A stretch of DNA of 64,000 nucleotides from Paenibacillus timonensis. Lineage in GTDB: Bacteria > Bacillota > Bacilli > Paenibacillales > Paenibacillaceae. Made by a program: the position numbers and the translations under genes. How positions within the stretch are numbered: position 1 is the stretch's first letter; the number at the start of each line of letters is the position of its first letter. Below the pieces are notes generated by a model. The model was given only the letters and a program-made list of their open reading frames with translations. It was not told where the DNA came from and did not search any database. Positions 33,762 through 42,234 of this stretch are shown here, one piece after another. The DNA lies in NCBI RefSeq assembly GCF_022427145.1, contig NZ_JAKSXN010000011.1, forward strand, positions 32,364 through 96,363, read 5' to 3'.

Positions 33762-33880
33762 AGGTAGTTCAAAAAGCCATCTTCGGATCACGAAGCGGAC
33801 ACAGGGAAGGGGGCTCGACGTCGAATCTTGAATTCAGCCGGGCCCTCCGTGTGCTCACGTAGCCTCCAGCTACGCTGCGC
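33762..33880. repeat. Second, 3'-truncated copy of the dispersed element
   Basis: This copy matches the first one almost base for base from GGTAGTTCAAAAAGCC to TACGCTGCGC and then breaks off into the A/T-rich repeat array. Its end GTTCAAAAAG is a better complement to the element's GCCTTTTTGAAC terminus than copy one's own 5' end. Confidence 0.75.
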
Positions 33881-33907
33881 ACCTCGCCACACCTCGCATC
33901 GCTGCAT

Positions 33908-34085
33908 TGTATTCGATTTTTCATATACAAAATGCCGCTAATGGCTGATAAACCGAAATCTATTCGGTTTTTCATACAGAAATCGGCCCATAGCCTGTTA
34001 AACACGCAAATGTGTATGAAATTTCGTATACATTCCGTCAATACAGCAGAAAACGCCGAATTGTATTCGATTTTTCGCATACAAT
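33908..34085. repeat. Array of TGTATTCGATTTTTCATATAC-type repeats
   Basis: Four copies lie at 33908-33928, 33960-33980, 34013-34035 (inverted) and about 34061-34086, separated by about 30 bases. They belong to the same family as the units at 3426-3599. The palindromic halves (TATGAAA/TTTCATA) let each pair fold into stems. Confidence 0.7.
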
Positions 34086-34095
34086 CACAGCCTGA

Positions 34096-34163
34096 GCATG
34101 TCGGCATCCGCCAACGCGGCTGAACCCAAGCATGTCGGCATCCGCCAACGCGGCGGACCCCAA
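34096..34163. repeat. Two tandem copies of a 34-bp unit
   Basis: The unit starts GCATGTCGGCATCCGCCAAC and is repeated with three or four changes. Each unit contains the hairpin-forming GCCAACGCGGC. 34164-34270 holds only the approach to the next gene. Confidence 0.75.
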
Positions 34164-34276
34164 GCCTAAAGCACCTTAAAAAGTGTAATTCCTCCCTGCG
34201 GGAATGAAATCCGGCCCCGAAACAAAAAATGAACGTAAGGCTCGGACTGATTTCATTTTCGTTTGGGGGGATGCGA

Positions 34277-34909
34277 ATGATGTTTCAGCATGTGTTTGCG
34301 GAAATGAATGAGATGTTGGACGATATCACACGGAAATATCCCATGGCCGGCAACGCTCAAAAGCAGGAGCTGGCGAAGAAATGGAGCCTGCTTCAGCACA
34401 TGAGCGACGGCATCATCGAGGAATGGCTGTGCTTCGAGGAGAAAATGGGCTATTTGCGCCATGCGTTCGGGAGCCTGGAGGCCAGGGAGACGCCCGATCT
34501 TCCGGAACTGGATGCCCCCACCTTCGTCAAGGGGCAAGGGTATTACAAGCTGCTGATGTTTCCCCAGGCTTTAGCGCAGTTTGAGCTGGTCATGCAGCAG
34601 TTTCCGGACAGCGTACTGGCCCGCACCTATTTGGGAATGTGCCACCTGCACCTGGAGCAATCCGACAAAGCCGCCAAGCATTTCTGGCTGGTGCTGGAGA
34701 AGGCGGCGAACAAACGGCTTCGTTCGATCATTTATAATGCGCTAGGGTGCATTGAAGCGCAAAAAGGTGTTTTTGCCAAGGCAAAAGAGTACTTCAAATT
34801 GGCTCATCACAGCGATCCGTCCTTGCCCGAGCCTCTCGCCAATTTGGAGGCTTGCGCGCACAGCACGGGGAAGCTGCATTATGGCCCGGAGCTGACTTCG
34901 TTATTGTAG
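34277..34909 (+). CDS. TPR-type protein, 210 residues
   Basis: A soluble helical protein. The N-terminal half (VFAEMNEMLDDITRKYPMAGNAQKQELAKKWSLLQHMSDGIIEEW) is a long helical hairpin, the C-terminal half has about three tetratricopeptide repeats (GYYKLLMFPQALAQFELVMQQFPDSVLARTYLGMCHL, DKAAKHFWLVLEKA, YNALGCIEAQKGVFAKAKEYFKLAHHSDP). GGGGGG precedes three ATGs at 34271, 34277 and 34280; I take 34277 for spacing. It has its own terminator and stands between panD and dinG, a place where B. subtilis has no such gene. Partner unknown. Confidence 0.82.
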   Translation: MMFQHVFAEMNEMLDDITRKYPMAGNAQKQELAKKWSLLQHMSDGIIEEWLCFEEKMGYLRHAFGSLEARETPDLPELDAPTFVKGQGYYKLLMFPQALAQFELVMQQFPDSVLARTYLGMCHLHLEQSDKAAKHFWLVLEKAANKRLRSIIYNALGCIEAQKGVFAKAKEYFKLAHHSDPSLPEPLANLEACAHSTGKLHYGPELTSLL

Positions 34910-34950
34910 GGTTTCAACGATGATCGCACTTATTTCCGGCATGATTCATG

Positions 34951-34999
34951 AAGCGATGCGAATTCCCGCTTAAAGCGGCGCATCGCTTGTTTTGTTTTG
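34951..34999 (+). terminator. Terminator after TPR gene
   Basis: AAGCGATGCG (34951-34960) pairs with CGCATCGCTT (34979-34988), with an inner CCGCT/AGCGG; a GTTTTGTTTTG tail follows. Confidence 0.8.
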
Positions 35000-35095
35000 T
35001 GATTTTTATTACAGATACCATTTGTATTAATTTTCAAATCGGTTATCTTCTGTTATGCTGTAAAGAGACTGGAATGAAAGGGACTACTAATAGCA

Positions 35096-37951
35096 ATGAA
35101 ATATGCGGTGCTTGATTTTGAAACGACGGGTAACCAGTCCTCCGATGAAATTATTCAAGTGGGACTTGCCATTATAGAACCGGATAAGACGATTTCGCAG
35201 GTCTACCGTTCCTTCGTCAAACCGGGTATTCCGATCCCTCCGTTTATTACGGGGTTGACGGGAATTACCGAGGAAGACGTCAAGGATGCGCCGGAGCTGG
35301 ACGAAGTGATGATGGAAATGGTTCCGCTCCTGAACGACGTCGTCTTGGTCGGGCACAATGTAGCGTTTGATTTTAACTACCTGCAGAGCGCTTTGGACAA
35401 AACAGGGTATTTGCCGTTTACCGGCCGCATCCTGGATACGATGGATTTCTTGAAAATCCTGTTTCCTTCGCTCACTTCCTATCAACTGGGCTTGGTGGCG
35501 ACGGAGTTCGAAGTGGAGCATGATCGTCCGCACCAGGCGGATAGCGACGCGCTGGCGACGGCGCTCATATTCCTGAAATGCCTGGAGGAATGCGTGCAGC
35601 TGCCGCTCTTGACCTTGCAACGGTTGGCCGATCTGTTCGCCGGCGAGGACAGCGATTTGGGTTGGTTTTTTGACGCGATGGTGCAGGAGAAGGAACGCGA
35701 GGCGATGCCAAGCGAAGACGGCTTTGTGTATTATCGTCAATTCGCCCTGCAGGTAGAGGATTGGCTGGACATCGAGGCGCCGAGGGACAGCGCGGATCGA
35801 AATCCGCTGGCGGACGTGACGTTCGAGCAGTTCATGGAACAGGTCCGGGAACGTCTGCGGGAGCGTTTGCCGCAGTATGAGGAGCGGGAAGCCCAGAACA
35901 TGATGCTGAACGAGGTCATGCGGGCTTTCGAGGAAGACAAACATTTGCTCGTCGAAGCCGGAACGGGAACCGGGAAATCCCTGGGGTACCTGCTGCCGGC
36001 CATTTACCACAGCGTCAAGAACGAAGAGAAGGTGATGGTCAGCACGCACACCATCAATCTGCAGGAGCAGCTGCGGGAACGCGACGTGCCGTTATTGACG
36101 GAGGTTGTGCCTTTTCCTTTCCGCGCCGCCGTATTTAAAGGAAGGCAGCATTATTTGTGCTTGCGCAAATTTGAACATAAAATGAATAGGAAAGATTTCG
36201 CGACGCCTAAAGAAGAGGTGATGACGGCCGCGCAAATGGTCGTATGGCTGACGCAAACGGAAAGCGGCGACGATGAAGAGCTGAATCTCGGAAATCGCGG
36301 CGGTGATTTTTGGGAGACAGTGGCCAGTGAATCGGATTCCTGCCTGGGCCGATCCTGCCCCTGGTTCCGCAAATGCTTCTATCATCGCGCGAAACACGAA
36401 GCCGGAGTGGCGGACGTGGTCATTACGAACCACTCAAAATTGTTTACGGACATCCAAGCCGGGCATCAGCTGCTGCCGGGTTACGAGCGGCTGGTCATCG
36501 ACGAGGCGCATCATTTGGAGGATGTGGCCGGCAAACATCTGGGGATTCATATGAAGTATTTTACGGTCGTCCATACGCTGACCCGTTTGTTCAAGGACAG
36601 CAAGACGGGGCAACTGGCAAACCTTCGGGGCTCGCTTGAGGCGTCGGCCGCGGAGAAAGCAACGGAATGGTGCTCGGTGATCGATGGCATTTATCCGACG
36701 CTGGTGGACGTGAAGGAGAGCTGGGACAAGCTCAGCGAACTGCTGTTCAGCTTGATGCCGGATCGCAGCGATGCGGCACCGGGCGATCCGGGACAATTCG
36801 TGTATCGGCTGCTGCCGGCCCGAAAGCCAAAGGATTGGGAGACGTTGACCGCGCTCGAAAACCAGATTTACGTGGGGCTGGGCGACGTGCTACGCAAAGG
36901 GGATCGCCTCTTATCCGAAATTCGGGAGGAGCAGGACGACTATGCCGCGGAGAGCCTGCTGACCGATATCAGCGGCCTGTTCAAGGACTTGGCGGGGGAA
37001 CGGGAATCGCTGCGATTCTTCATGAAGCTGGAGAGCGAAGACACCGTCTATTGGATGGAAGCCAACGGGAACTACCGCAGCAGATCGCTGCAAATGTACG
37101 CGGTACCGATCGACGTCAGCGCCCAGTTGAAGGAATTTTTCTTCGACCGGAAAAAAAGCGTCGTCATGACGTCCGCGACTTTGTCGGTCGATAAGTCGTT
37201 CCAATATATGATCGAGCAGTTGGGATTGACGGAGGCGGCGCAAGAGGATCGGCTGATCACAGCGATGCTGCCCTCGCCGTTTAATTATCGGGATCAGGCG
37301 CTGCTGGTCATTCCGCGCGATTTTCCGAGCGTGAAGGGCAGCGTGGGGGACGACCACTTCATTCAAACGCTGGTGCAATCGCTGGCGGATGCCGCGGTGG
37401 CAACCCAAGGCCGCATGCTGGTGCTGTTTACGTCCTACCGGATGCTCAGACAGGTATACGACCCGCTGAAGGAGCTGCTCTCGGCGGAGGGGATTACTGT
37501 TATCGGACAAGGGATGGACAGCGGCAGCCGCACCAAGCTGACCCGGCGGTTCCAGGGCCAGAACGCTTCCGTACTGCTCGGGACGAGCAGCTTCTGGGAA
37601 GGAGTGGATATCCCCGGCGAGGCGTTGACGAGCTTGGCGATCGTTCGCTTACCTTTTCAGCCGCCAAACCACCCGCTCGTGGAAGCCAAGAGTGAACGGC
37701 TGCAGCGGGAGAAGAAAAATCCGTTCATGAAGTTGTCCGTCCCGCAAGCGGTTATTCGCTTCAAGCAAGGGTTCGGGCGGCTCGTCCGCTCGTCGCAGGA
37801 CCGCGGCATCGTGATCGTTTATGATACCCGCATCCTAGAATCTTATTACGGGAAATATTTCTTATACTCTTTACCCGGACCGAAGATGGAGCATATGCCG
37901 ATGAATCAAATGGTGCCTCGCATCTCGGAATGGTTGAATCCCGAAGCCTAA
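35096..37951 (+). CDS. dinG: DinG-type helicase with N-terminal 3'-5' exonuclease domain
   Basis: A 951-residue Bacillales DinG. Residues 1-170 form a DEDDh exonuclease (LDFETTG, GHNVAFDFNYL, HQADSDALATA). The helicase part has Walker A VEAGTGTGKSLGYLLPAI (about 281-298), DEAH in VIDEAHHLEDVAG, and C-terminal motifs LLGTSSFWEGVDIPGEAL and QGFGRLVRSSQDRG. Four Cys (one in YLCLRKFE, three in CLGRSCPWFRKC) sit where XPD-type helicases bind a 4Fe-4S cluster, so a cluster is plausible here. Only a weak AAAGGGA site precedes the ATG. It acts in repair and replication-fork protection. rex follows. Confidence 0.95.
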   Translation: MKYAVLDFETTGNQSSDEIIQVGLAIIEPDKTISQVYRSFVKPGIPIPPFITGLTGITEEDVKDAPELDEVMMEMVPLLNDVVLVGHNVAFDFNYLQSALDKTGYLPFTGRILDTMDFLKILFPSLTSYQLGLVATEFEVEHDRPHQADSDALATALIFLKCLEECVQLPLLTLQRLADLFAGEDSDLGWFFDAMVQEKEREAMPSEDGFVYYRQFALQVEDWLDIEAPRDSADRNPLADVTFEQFMEQVRERLRERLPQYEEREAQNMMLNEVMRAFEEDKHLLVEAGTGTGKSLGYLLPAIYHSVKNEEKVMVSTHTINLQEQLRERDVPLLTEVVPFPFRAAVFKGRQHYLCLRKFEHKMNRKDFATPKEEVMTAAQMVVWLTQTESGDDEELNLGNRGGDFWETVASESDSCLGRSCPWFRKCFYHRAKHEAGVADVVITNHSKLFTDIQAGHQLLPGYERLVIDEAHHLEDVAGKHLGIHMKYFTVVHTLTRLFKDSKTGQLANLRGSLEASAAEKATEWCSVIDGIYPTLVDVKESWDKLSELLFSLMPDRSDAAPGDPGQFVYRLLPARKPKDWETLTALENQIYVGLGDVLRKGDRLLSEIREEQDDYAAESLLTDISGLFKDLAGERESLRFFMKLESEDTVYWMEANGNYRSRSLQMYAVPIDVSAQLKEFFFDRKKSVVMTSATLSVDKSFQYMIEQLGLTEAAQEDRLITAMLPSPFNYRDQALLVIPRDFPSVKGSVGDDHFIQTLVQSLADAAVATQGRMLVLFTSYRMLRQVYDPLKELLSAEGITVIGQGMDSGSRTKLTRRFQGQNASVLLGTSSFWEGVDIPGEALTSLAIVRLPFQPPNHPLVEAKSERLQREKKNPFMKLSVPQAVIRFKQGFGRLVRSSQDRGIVIVYDTRILESYYGKYFLYSLPGPKMEHMPMNQMVPRISEWLNPEA

Positions 37952-37992
37952 ACCGCTTCATTGAATGTATTGAAGAATAGGGGGAACGAAGC

Positions 37993-38637
37993 ATGAAGTC
38001 AGAAAAAATTTCGGACGCCGTCGTCCGCAGACTGCCGGTTTATCTGCGTTTCTTGAACGAACTCAGCCGCCGGGAGGTCCCGACGGTGTCCTCGCAAGAG
38101 CTCGGGCAAAAGCTGGATCTGAATCCTGCCCAAATCCGTAAGGATTTGGCGTATTTCGGCGATTTCGGCCGGAAGGGGATCGGCTACGACGTGGCCTATT
38201 TGATCGAGAAGATCCAACAAATTTTGAATCTGGATCAACAGATTAACGTTGCCCTGGTCGGGGCCGGTAATCTGGGCCAAGCCCTTTCGAATTATAATGC
38301 GTATTTGAAGGATAATATGAAAATCGTCGCGGTATTCGACGCTTCGCCAGCCAAGATCGGCACGCAGATCAACAACATCACGATTCAGCCGATCGAGGAA
38401 CTGGTAGAGACGGTCCGTGCGAAAAATATCCGCATCGGGATCATTACGGTTCCGGATACGGAAGCCCAGCGTGTGGCGGACGAACTGGTTAAAGCCGGCA
38501 TCGGGGCCATCCTGAATTTTGCTCCGACCATCCTGAAAGTACCGCCGGAAGTGCGGATTCATGCCGCCGACTTCACCACGGACCTGCTCAGTTTGGCGTA
38601 TTACTTGGAGGACGGAAAGGAACAAGCTACGTTATGA
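37993..38637 (+). CDS. rex: Redox-sensing transcriptional repressor Rex
   Basis: Rex represses fermentation and respiratory genes until NADH rises. The 214-residue protein has an N-terminal winged helix (RRLPVYLRFLNELSRREVPTVSSQELGQKLDLNPAQIRKDLAYFGDFGRKGIGYDV, residues 12-67) and a Rossmann NAD(H) domain with VALVGAGNLGQAL (about 87-99), then FDASPAKIG and the C-terminal domain-swap helix AADFTTDLLSLAYYLED. GGGG lies 9 bases before the ATG. The ATG of mtaD overlaps its stop (ATGA). Likely local targets are qcrABC and hbd-ackA, unproven. Confidence 0.97.
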   Translation: MKSEKISDAVVRRLPVYLRFLNELSRREVPTVSSQELGQKLDLNPAQIRKDLAYFGDFGRKGIGYDVAYLIEKIQQILNLDQQINVALVGAGNLGQALSNYNAYLKDNMKIVAVFDASPAKIGTQINNITIQPIEELVETVRAKNIRIGIITVPDTEAQRVADELVKAGIGAILNFAPTILKVPPEVRIHAADFTTDLLSLAYYLEDGKEQATL

Positions 38638-39932
38638 GTCGTAAATGGTTAATTAAGAACGGGACGTTTGCCGTATTGGAAACGAATCGTCCCGTGATTC
38701 ACGGATATATGCTCGTTGAGGGCGACATGATCACCTATATCGGCGAAGAACGCCCGGAAGGCGTGGAAGGCGCCGAGACGTTTGACGGCAAAGGGTTGTT
38801 GTTCCTGCCGGGGCTGATCAATACCCACGGCCATGCGGCGATGTCGCTGCTGCGCGGCTACGGGGATGACATGGTGCTGCAAACCTGGCTTCAAGAAAAA
38901 ATGTGGCCGATGGAAGCCAAGTTCACTTCCGCCGATGTTTATGCCGGAACGGCGTTGTCCGTACTGGAAATGCTTAAGGGCGGTACGACCACCTTCCTGG
39001 ATATGTACGATCATATGGACGAAGTGGCCAAAGTCGTGGAGGAATCCGGCATTCGCGCCGTGCTGATGCGCGGGGCGATCGGGTTGTGCTCGCCGGAGGA
39101 GCAAGATCAGAAGCTAAAAGAAGCGATTACGTTTGCCCAAAACTGGCACGGTAAGGCGGATGGCCGCATCACCACAATGATGTCGCCGCATGCGCCGTAC
39201 ACCTGTCCGCCGGCCTTCATCGAGAAATTCGTGCAAGCCGCGCATGATCTGGACTTGCCGATGCATACGCATATGTCGGAGACGCGCGCCGAAGTGGAGC
39301 AGAACGTGAACGATTACGGCGTCCGCCCGGTAGAGCATCTGCGGAAGCTAGGCATGTTCTCCCGCCCGACGCTGCTCGCCCATGCCGTCCATTTGACGGA
39401 CGAGGAAATCGACGTTTTGGCGGCGCATGGCGTTGCCGTCTCGCATAATCCGGGCAGCAATCTGAAGCTGGCCAGCGGCGTAGCCCGCGTACCGGAGCTA
39501 TTGAAGAAGGGCATAGTGGTGTCTCTGGGCACGGACGGTCCGGCAAGCAACAATAACCTGGACCTGCTGGAGGAAATTCGCTTGGCCGCGTTGATTCACA
39601 AAGGTGTATCCGGGGATCCCACGGCGGTTCCTGCGCTGGAAGCACTCAAGCTGGGGACGGAGTACGGCGCGAAGTCGGTCTCCTTGCCGAATACCGGGAA
39701 GCTTGCCGCCGGCATGAAGGCGGATTTCATCGCCTTAAATACGGAGCAAGCCCATTTCCTGCCGAAAACGGATTTCATCTCCCACGCCGTTTATTCCGCT
39801 GGACCCAAAGACGTGGAGCATGTATGGGTGAACGGCAAACAGGTCGTCAAACATGGAGCCTGCCTAACGCTGGATGAGGAACGCATCCGGCATGATGCGC
39901 AAGCGGCATTCGAGGGTCTGCTGGCACGGTAA
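38634..39932 (+). CDS. mtaD: 5-methylthioadenosine / S-adenosylhomocysteine deaminase
   Basis: A 432-residue amidohydrolase of the ATZ/TRZ group. Metal-binding motifs are LPGLINTHGHAAMSLLRG (His pair near residue 67), PHAPYTCP, HTHMSETRAEVEQN, AHAVHLTDEEIDVL and LGTDGPASNNNLDLLEEIRLA. Family members deaminate methylthioadenosine or S-adenosylhomocysteine to the inosine forms, linking to methionine salvage. It overlaps rex by four bases, so both are made from one message; the pairing with a redox regulator is common in this lineage but its meaning is unclear. Confidence 0.92.
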   Translation: MSRKWLIKNGTFAVLETNRPVIHGYMLVEGDMITYIGEERPEGVEGAETFDGKGLLFLPGLINTHGHAAMSLLRGYGDDMVLQTWLQEKMWPMEAKFTSADVYAGTALSVLEMLKGGTTTFLDMYDHMDEVAKVVEESGIRAVLMRGAIGLCSPEEQDQKLKEAITFAQNWHGKADGRITTMMSPHAPYTCPPAFIEKFVQAAHDLDLPMHTHMSETRAEVEQNVNDYGVRPVEHLRKLGMFSRPTLLAHAVHLTDEEIDVLAAHGVAVSHNPGSNLKLASGVARVPELLKKGIVVSLGTDGPASNNNLDLLEEIRLAALIHKGVSGDPTAVPALEALKLGTEYGAKSVSLPNTGKLAAGMKADFIALNTEQAHFLPKTDFISHAVYSAGPKDVEHVWVNGKQVVKHGACLTLDEERIRHDAQAAFEGLLAR

Positions 39933-39960
39933 TACGCTAGGATGGGAAAGGAAGAGTAGG

Positions 39961-40446
39961 TTGAGGAAGCGAACCCAATGGATCCTGCTGTCCATCGTGA
40001 TCCTGCTGATCGTGCTCCTGGGACTCCACCGGTTTTATCTATACATTCATGAGGATACGTGGAGAGCCGAAAGAGCCGCCATCCAGCAGGCGAAGCAGGA
40101 GACGGACCTGGTCCGGGGCGACAAGGTGTGGAAGTCGATATGGGATGAAGTCACCTGGGTGGTGCAGGGGGAAGACGAGTCCGGACGCAAAATGATGGTA
40201 TGGCTTCGAGAAGGACAAGACCCTGAGGTGCGTTTGCTGTCGGAAGGGAAGTCCGAAAGCCAGATCCGCGCGATCATCAAACAATCGCTGCCGGGCATCC
40301 GGGTTGTTCGGTTGCTGCCGGGCATCTATAATAACCAACTGGTCTGGCAGCTGTTCTACAAGCAGAAGGATCATCATTATTACCGGTTCTTCAGCTTTAC
40401 GACCGGCGAACCGCTGCCGGAAGTGTTTACCTTACCGAATCGCTGA
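39961..40446 (+). CDS. ypmB: YpmB-like membrane-anchored protein with PepSY-like fold
   Basis: A 161-residue protein, the same length as B. subtilis YpmB. A basic head (RKRTQ) and one membrane span (WILLSIVILLIVLLGLHRFYLYI) precede an outside domain with two DUF5590/PepSY-like alpha-beta units (ERAAIQQAKQETDLVRGDKVWKSIWDEVTWVVQGEDESG and SESQIRAIIKQSLPGIRVVRLLPGIYNNQLVWQLFY). The start is TTG at 39961 after GGAAGAG; longer frames overlap mtaD. In Bacillus it lies between aspB and dinG; aspB is missing here. Function unknown. Confidence 0.85.
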   Translation: MRKRTQWILLSIVILLIVLLGLHRFYLYIHEDTWRAERAAIQQAKQETDLVRGDKVWKSIWDEVTWVVQGEDESGRKMMVWLREGQDPEVRLLSEGKSESQIRAIIKQSLPGIRVVRLLPGIYNNQLVWQLFYKQKDHHYYRFFSFTTGEPLPEVFTLPNR

Positions 40447-40478
40447 CGGGTGTAGTAATCGATGAATTATTCACGAAT

Positions 40479-40533
40479 AAACGGTTTCGATGTTTAGGCG
40501 AAAGGCCTGAATGGCGGGACCGTTTTATTTTTT
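40479..40533 (+). terminator. Terminator after ypmB
   Basis: AAACGGT (40479-40485) pairs with ACCGTTT (40519-40525) and an inner segment TTTAGGC/GCCTGAA extends the fold, followed by TATTTTTT. Confidence 0.72.
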
Positions 40534-40547
40534 AAGGAGGGACCGGC

Positions 40548-41548
40548 TTGGAACGACTCGATCAGGCACAGCAGGAGGAAAGGGTTTTGGAGGATTTGAA
40601 ACTGGCATTTTCGCATCATTTCTCCAGTCCAATCAGGGAGGTTATACCGATCCGAAGAGGTTGGTTGAACTACAAATGGAAAATTGCCACGGATTTCGGA
40701 GACTTTGTCCTAAAGCAATATAATCGGGAACGGTATAAATCCTATAAACCGGAGACGCTGCAGTTGGCTTTAGGCAACAATTGCGATTAAGCGGGCTCGG
40801 TTTTCCATGCCCTCCGCTCCTTACGTCGAACGGAGAGGTGATGATTGAGTCAGCTAACGGCGAGAGATTCGTCGTGATGGGCTATTGTGAGGGGCAACTT
40901 GTGCCGCCGGGACAAGCCAACATTCATCAAGTCTATGATTTAGGCCGGATCACGGGACAAATGCATAAGCTACTTAATGATGGGACGTTGGGTCGGAAGA
41001 GCTCCTCCCTGTTTTGCCCTCCGGCCCGCGAAGAGCGCATGAAGCATTGGATGGATCTTCAGGATCTGCCTCAGGGAAGCGGGAATCTTCAATGGCTCGC
41101 CCTCATTGAAACGCAGCGGATTGCAACGGAGAACGTCGATCTGGAATGGTTTGAATGGATGGAACCCGGCTGGGCTCATCGCGATCTTTGGATGGATAAC
41201 TTGCTGTTTGAATCCAATGCCGTAGCCGCAGTTTTGGATTTCGATCGGCTCAATTATGATTTTCCCCAATTGGATATTGCGCGTGCGGTAATGTCCTGCG
41301 CATTTAGCGAATCGTTGGACTTGTCTTTGGCTTCGGCATTTATGGAGGGGTATAGGCAAGAGCAGCCAACGGCAACCGAAGATCGATTATTAACGCGTTC
41401 CCTGCAAATGCTGTGGTATATGGAAAGCGTCTGGTGGATCCATGATCATATGGAGCTTCATAGCCCGCCTCCCGTAAGATTCGCCGAGGAAATGAACTGG
41501 CTGGCTAAGCATATCAACGATTTGCCGGCAATGCTTGAGAATTTGTAG
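40548..41548 (+). pseudogene. Aminoglycoside-phosphotransferase-fold (CotS/YutH-like) gene broken by a frameshift
   Basis: Two frames make one protein of about 333 residues. The first (40548-40790, TTG start 8 bases after AAGGAGGG) ends at a premature stop after ALGNNCD. The second frame continues the homology from about 40769, reading RQQLRLSGLGFPCPPLL. One lost base near 40771-40773 restores ALRQQLRLSG, a normal kinase N-lobe helix. The C-lobe is intact, with the catalytic loop WAHRDLWMDNLLF (HxDxxxxN) and the metal motif VLDFDRLNYDFPQLDIA. It resembles spore-coat-associated kinases. A sequencing error is the other explanation. Confidence 0.85.
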
Positions 41549-41607
41549 CATTTCGGGGTAGAACTACTAGCTTAAATTTTTAAATATCTTCACACTTTCC
41601 TTCGATA

Positions 41608-41665
41608 TTTGATATACGATGTGATATACTCTTATTTGTAGTTTTGATATACGGTATGATATATC
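41608..41665. repeat. Two direct repeats of a GATATAC-type operator before the 41701 gene
   Basis: Copies begin at 41608 and 41643, 35 bases apart. Each reads TTTGATATACG, then RTRTGATATA and two variable bases, with an internal dyad (GATATAC/GATATATC in the second copy). They lie within 100 bases of the start of the membrane-protein/protease operon, overlap TATACT (41625-41630), and could bind a dimeric regulator. Unrecognised. Confidence 0.5.
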
Positions 41666-41700
41666 GAATAGATAATGACTATAAATAAGGGGGACATCAC

Positions 41701-42234
41701 GTGAAACTGCGTATTGGACCAATAGCTGCAAGCATCGCCATTTCCGCCTTCGTTTTGTTTGGTGGATGGTTCCTATATCGGCAGTGGGCGATTGAGCGTC
41801 CGCTGGAGAATATCGTAAAAAGCGTGGAAGGCGTCAATCATGTAGAAATGGACATTAAACCCGATGAGCTGTCGCTTCAGCTGAAGCTGGAACCGGGGAC
41901 GGATCTCGGTGCGTTGGTTCGTCAGATCGAGCAGAACGGGAAAGAGCAAATCGGCAAACGAACCCTGAAGCTGGACGTAGAGGAGCAGTCTTCTCCGGAG
42001 CTCGACCAACTGTGGGAAAAAGCGTTGTTTACCGTCGCCCAAGCGATGGAAAACAAGCAGTATACGCAAATTACCGCCGCTCTGAAGCAGATGGAGCAAG
42101 AAAACAGCAAGCTGAAGGCTACGGCGGAGATGGATGATAAGAATGTTTATATCACCTTAACGGATGGACAGTATAGTAAATTCGTGATTTTGCCGCGTAC
42201 GCCGGAACGGATGGGGGTATGGCCGAATGCGTAA
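41701..42234 (+). CDS. Membrane-anchored protein of unknown function, partner of FtsH-like protease
   Basis: A 177-residue protein with a GTG start 4 bases after AAGGGGGACATCAC-type binding sequence. One N-terminal span (IAASIAISAFVLFGGWFLY) anchors an outside domain: residues 40-110 have an alternating beta/alpha character (VEMDIKPDELSLQLKLEPGTDLGALVRQIEQNG), followed by a long charged helix (TVAQAMENKQYTQITAALKQMEQENSKLKA). I do not recognise the family. The gene overlaps the next one by eight bases, so the two products are made together; by analogy with HflKC or similar modulators it could adjust or feed the protease, which is inference. Confidence 0.8.
   Translation: MKLRIGPIAASIAISAFVLFGGWFLYRQWAIERPLENIVKSVEGVNHVEMDIKPDELSLQLKLEPGTDLGALVRQIEQNGKEQIGKRTLKLDVEEQSSPELDQLWEKALFTVAQAMENKQYTQITAALKQMEQENSKLKATAEMDDKNVYITLTDGQYSKFVILPRTPERMGVWPNA

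Noticed and set aside
33574..33880. Insertion sequence remnant with transposase
   Set aside because: No transposase-like frame is found in or near the element.
34996..35013. Rex box before dinG-rex (TTGTGAT-N4-ATTACAG)
   Set aside because: The right half-site fits poorly and the position overlaps the tail of the previous terminator.
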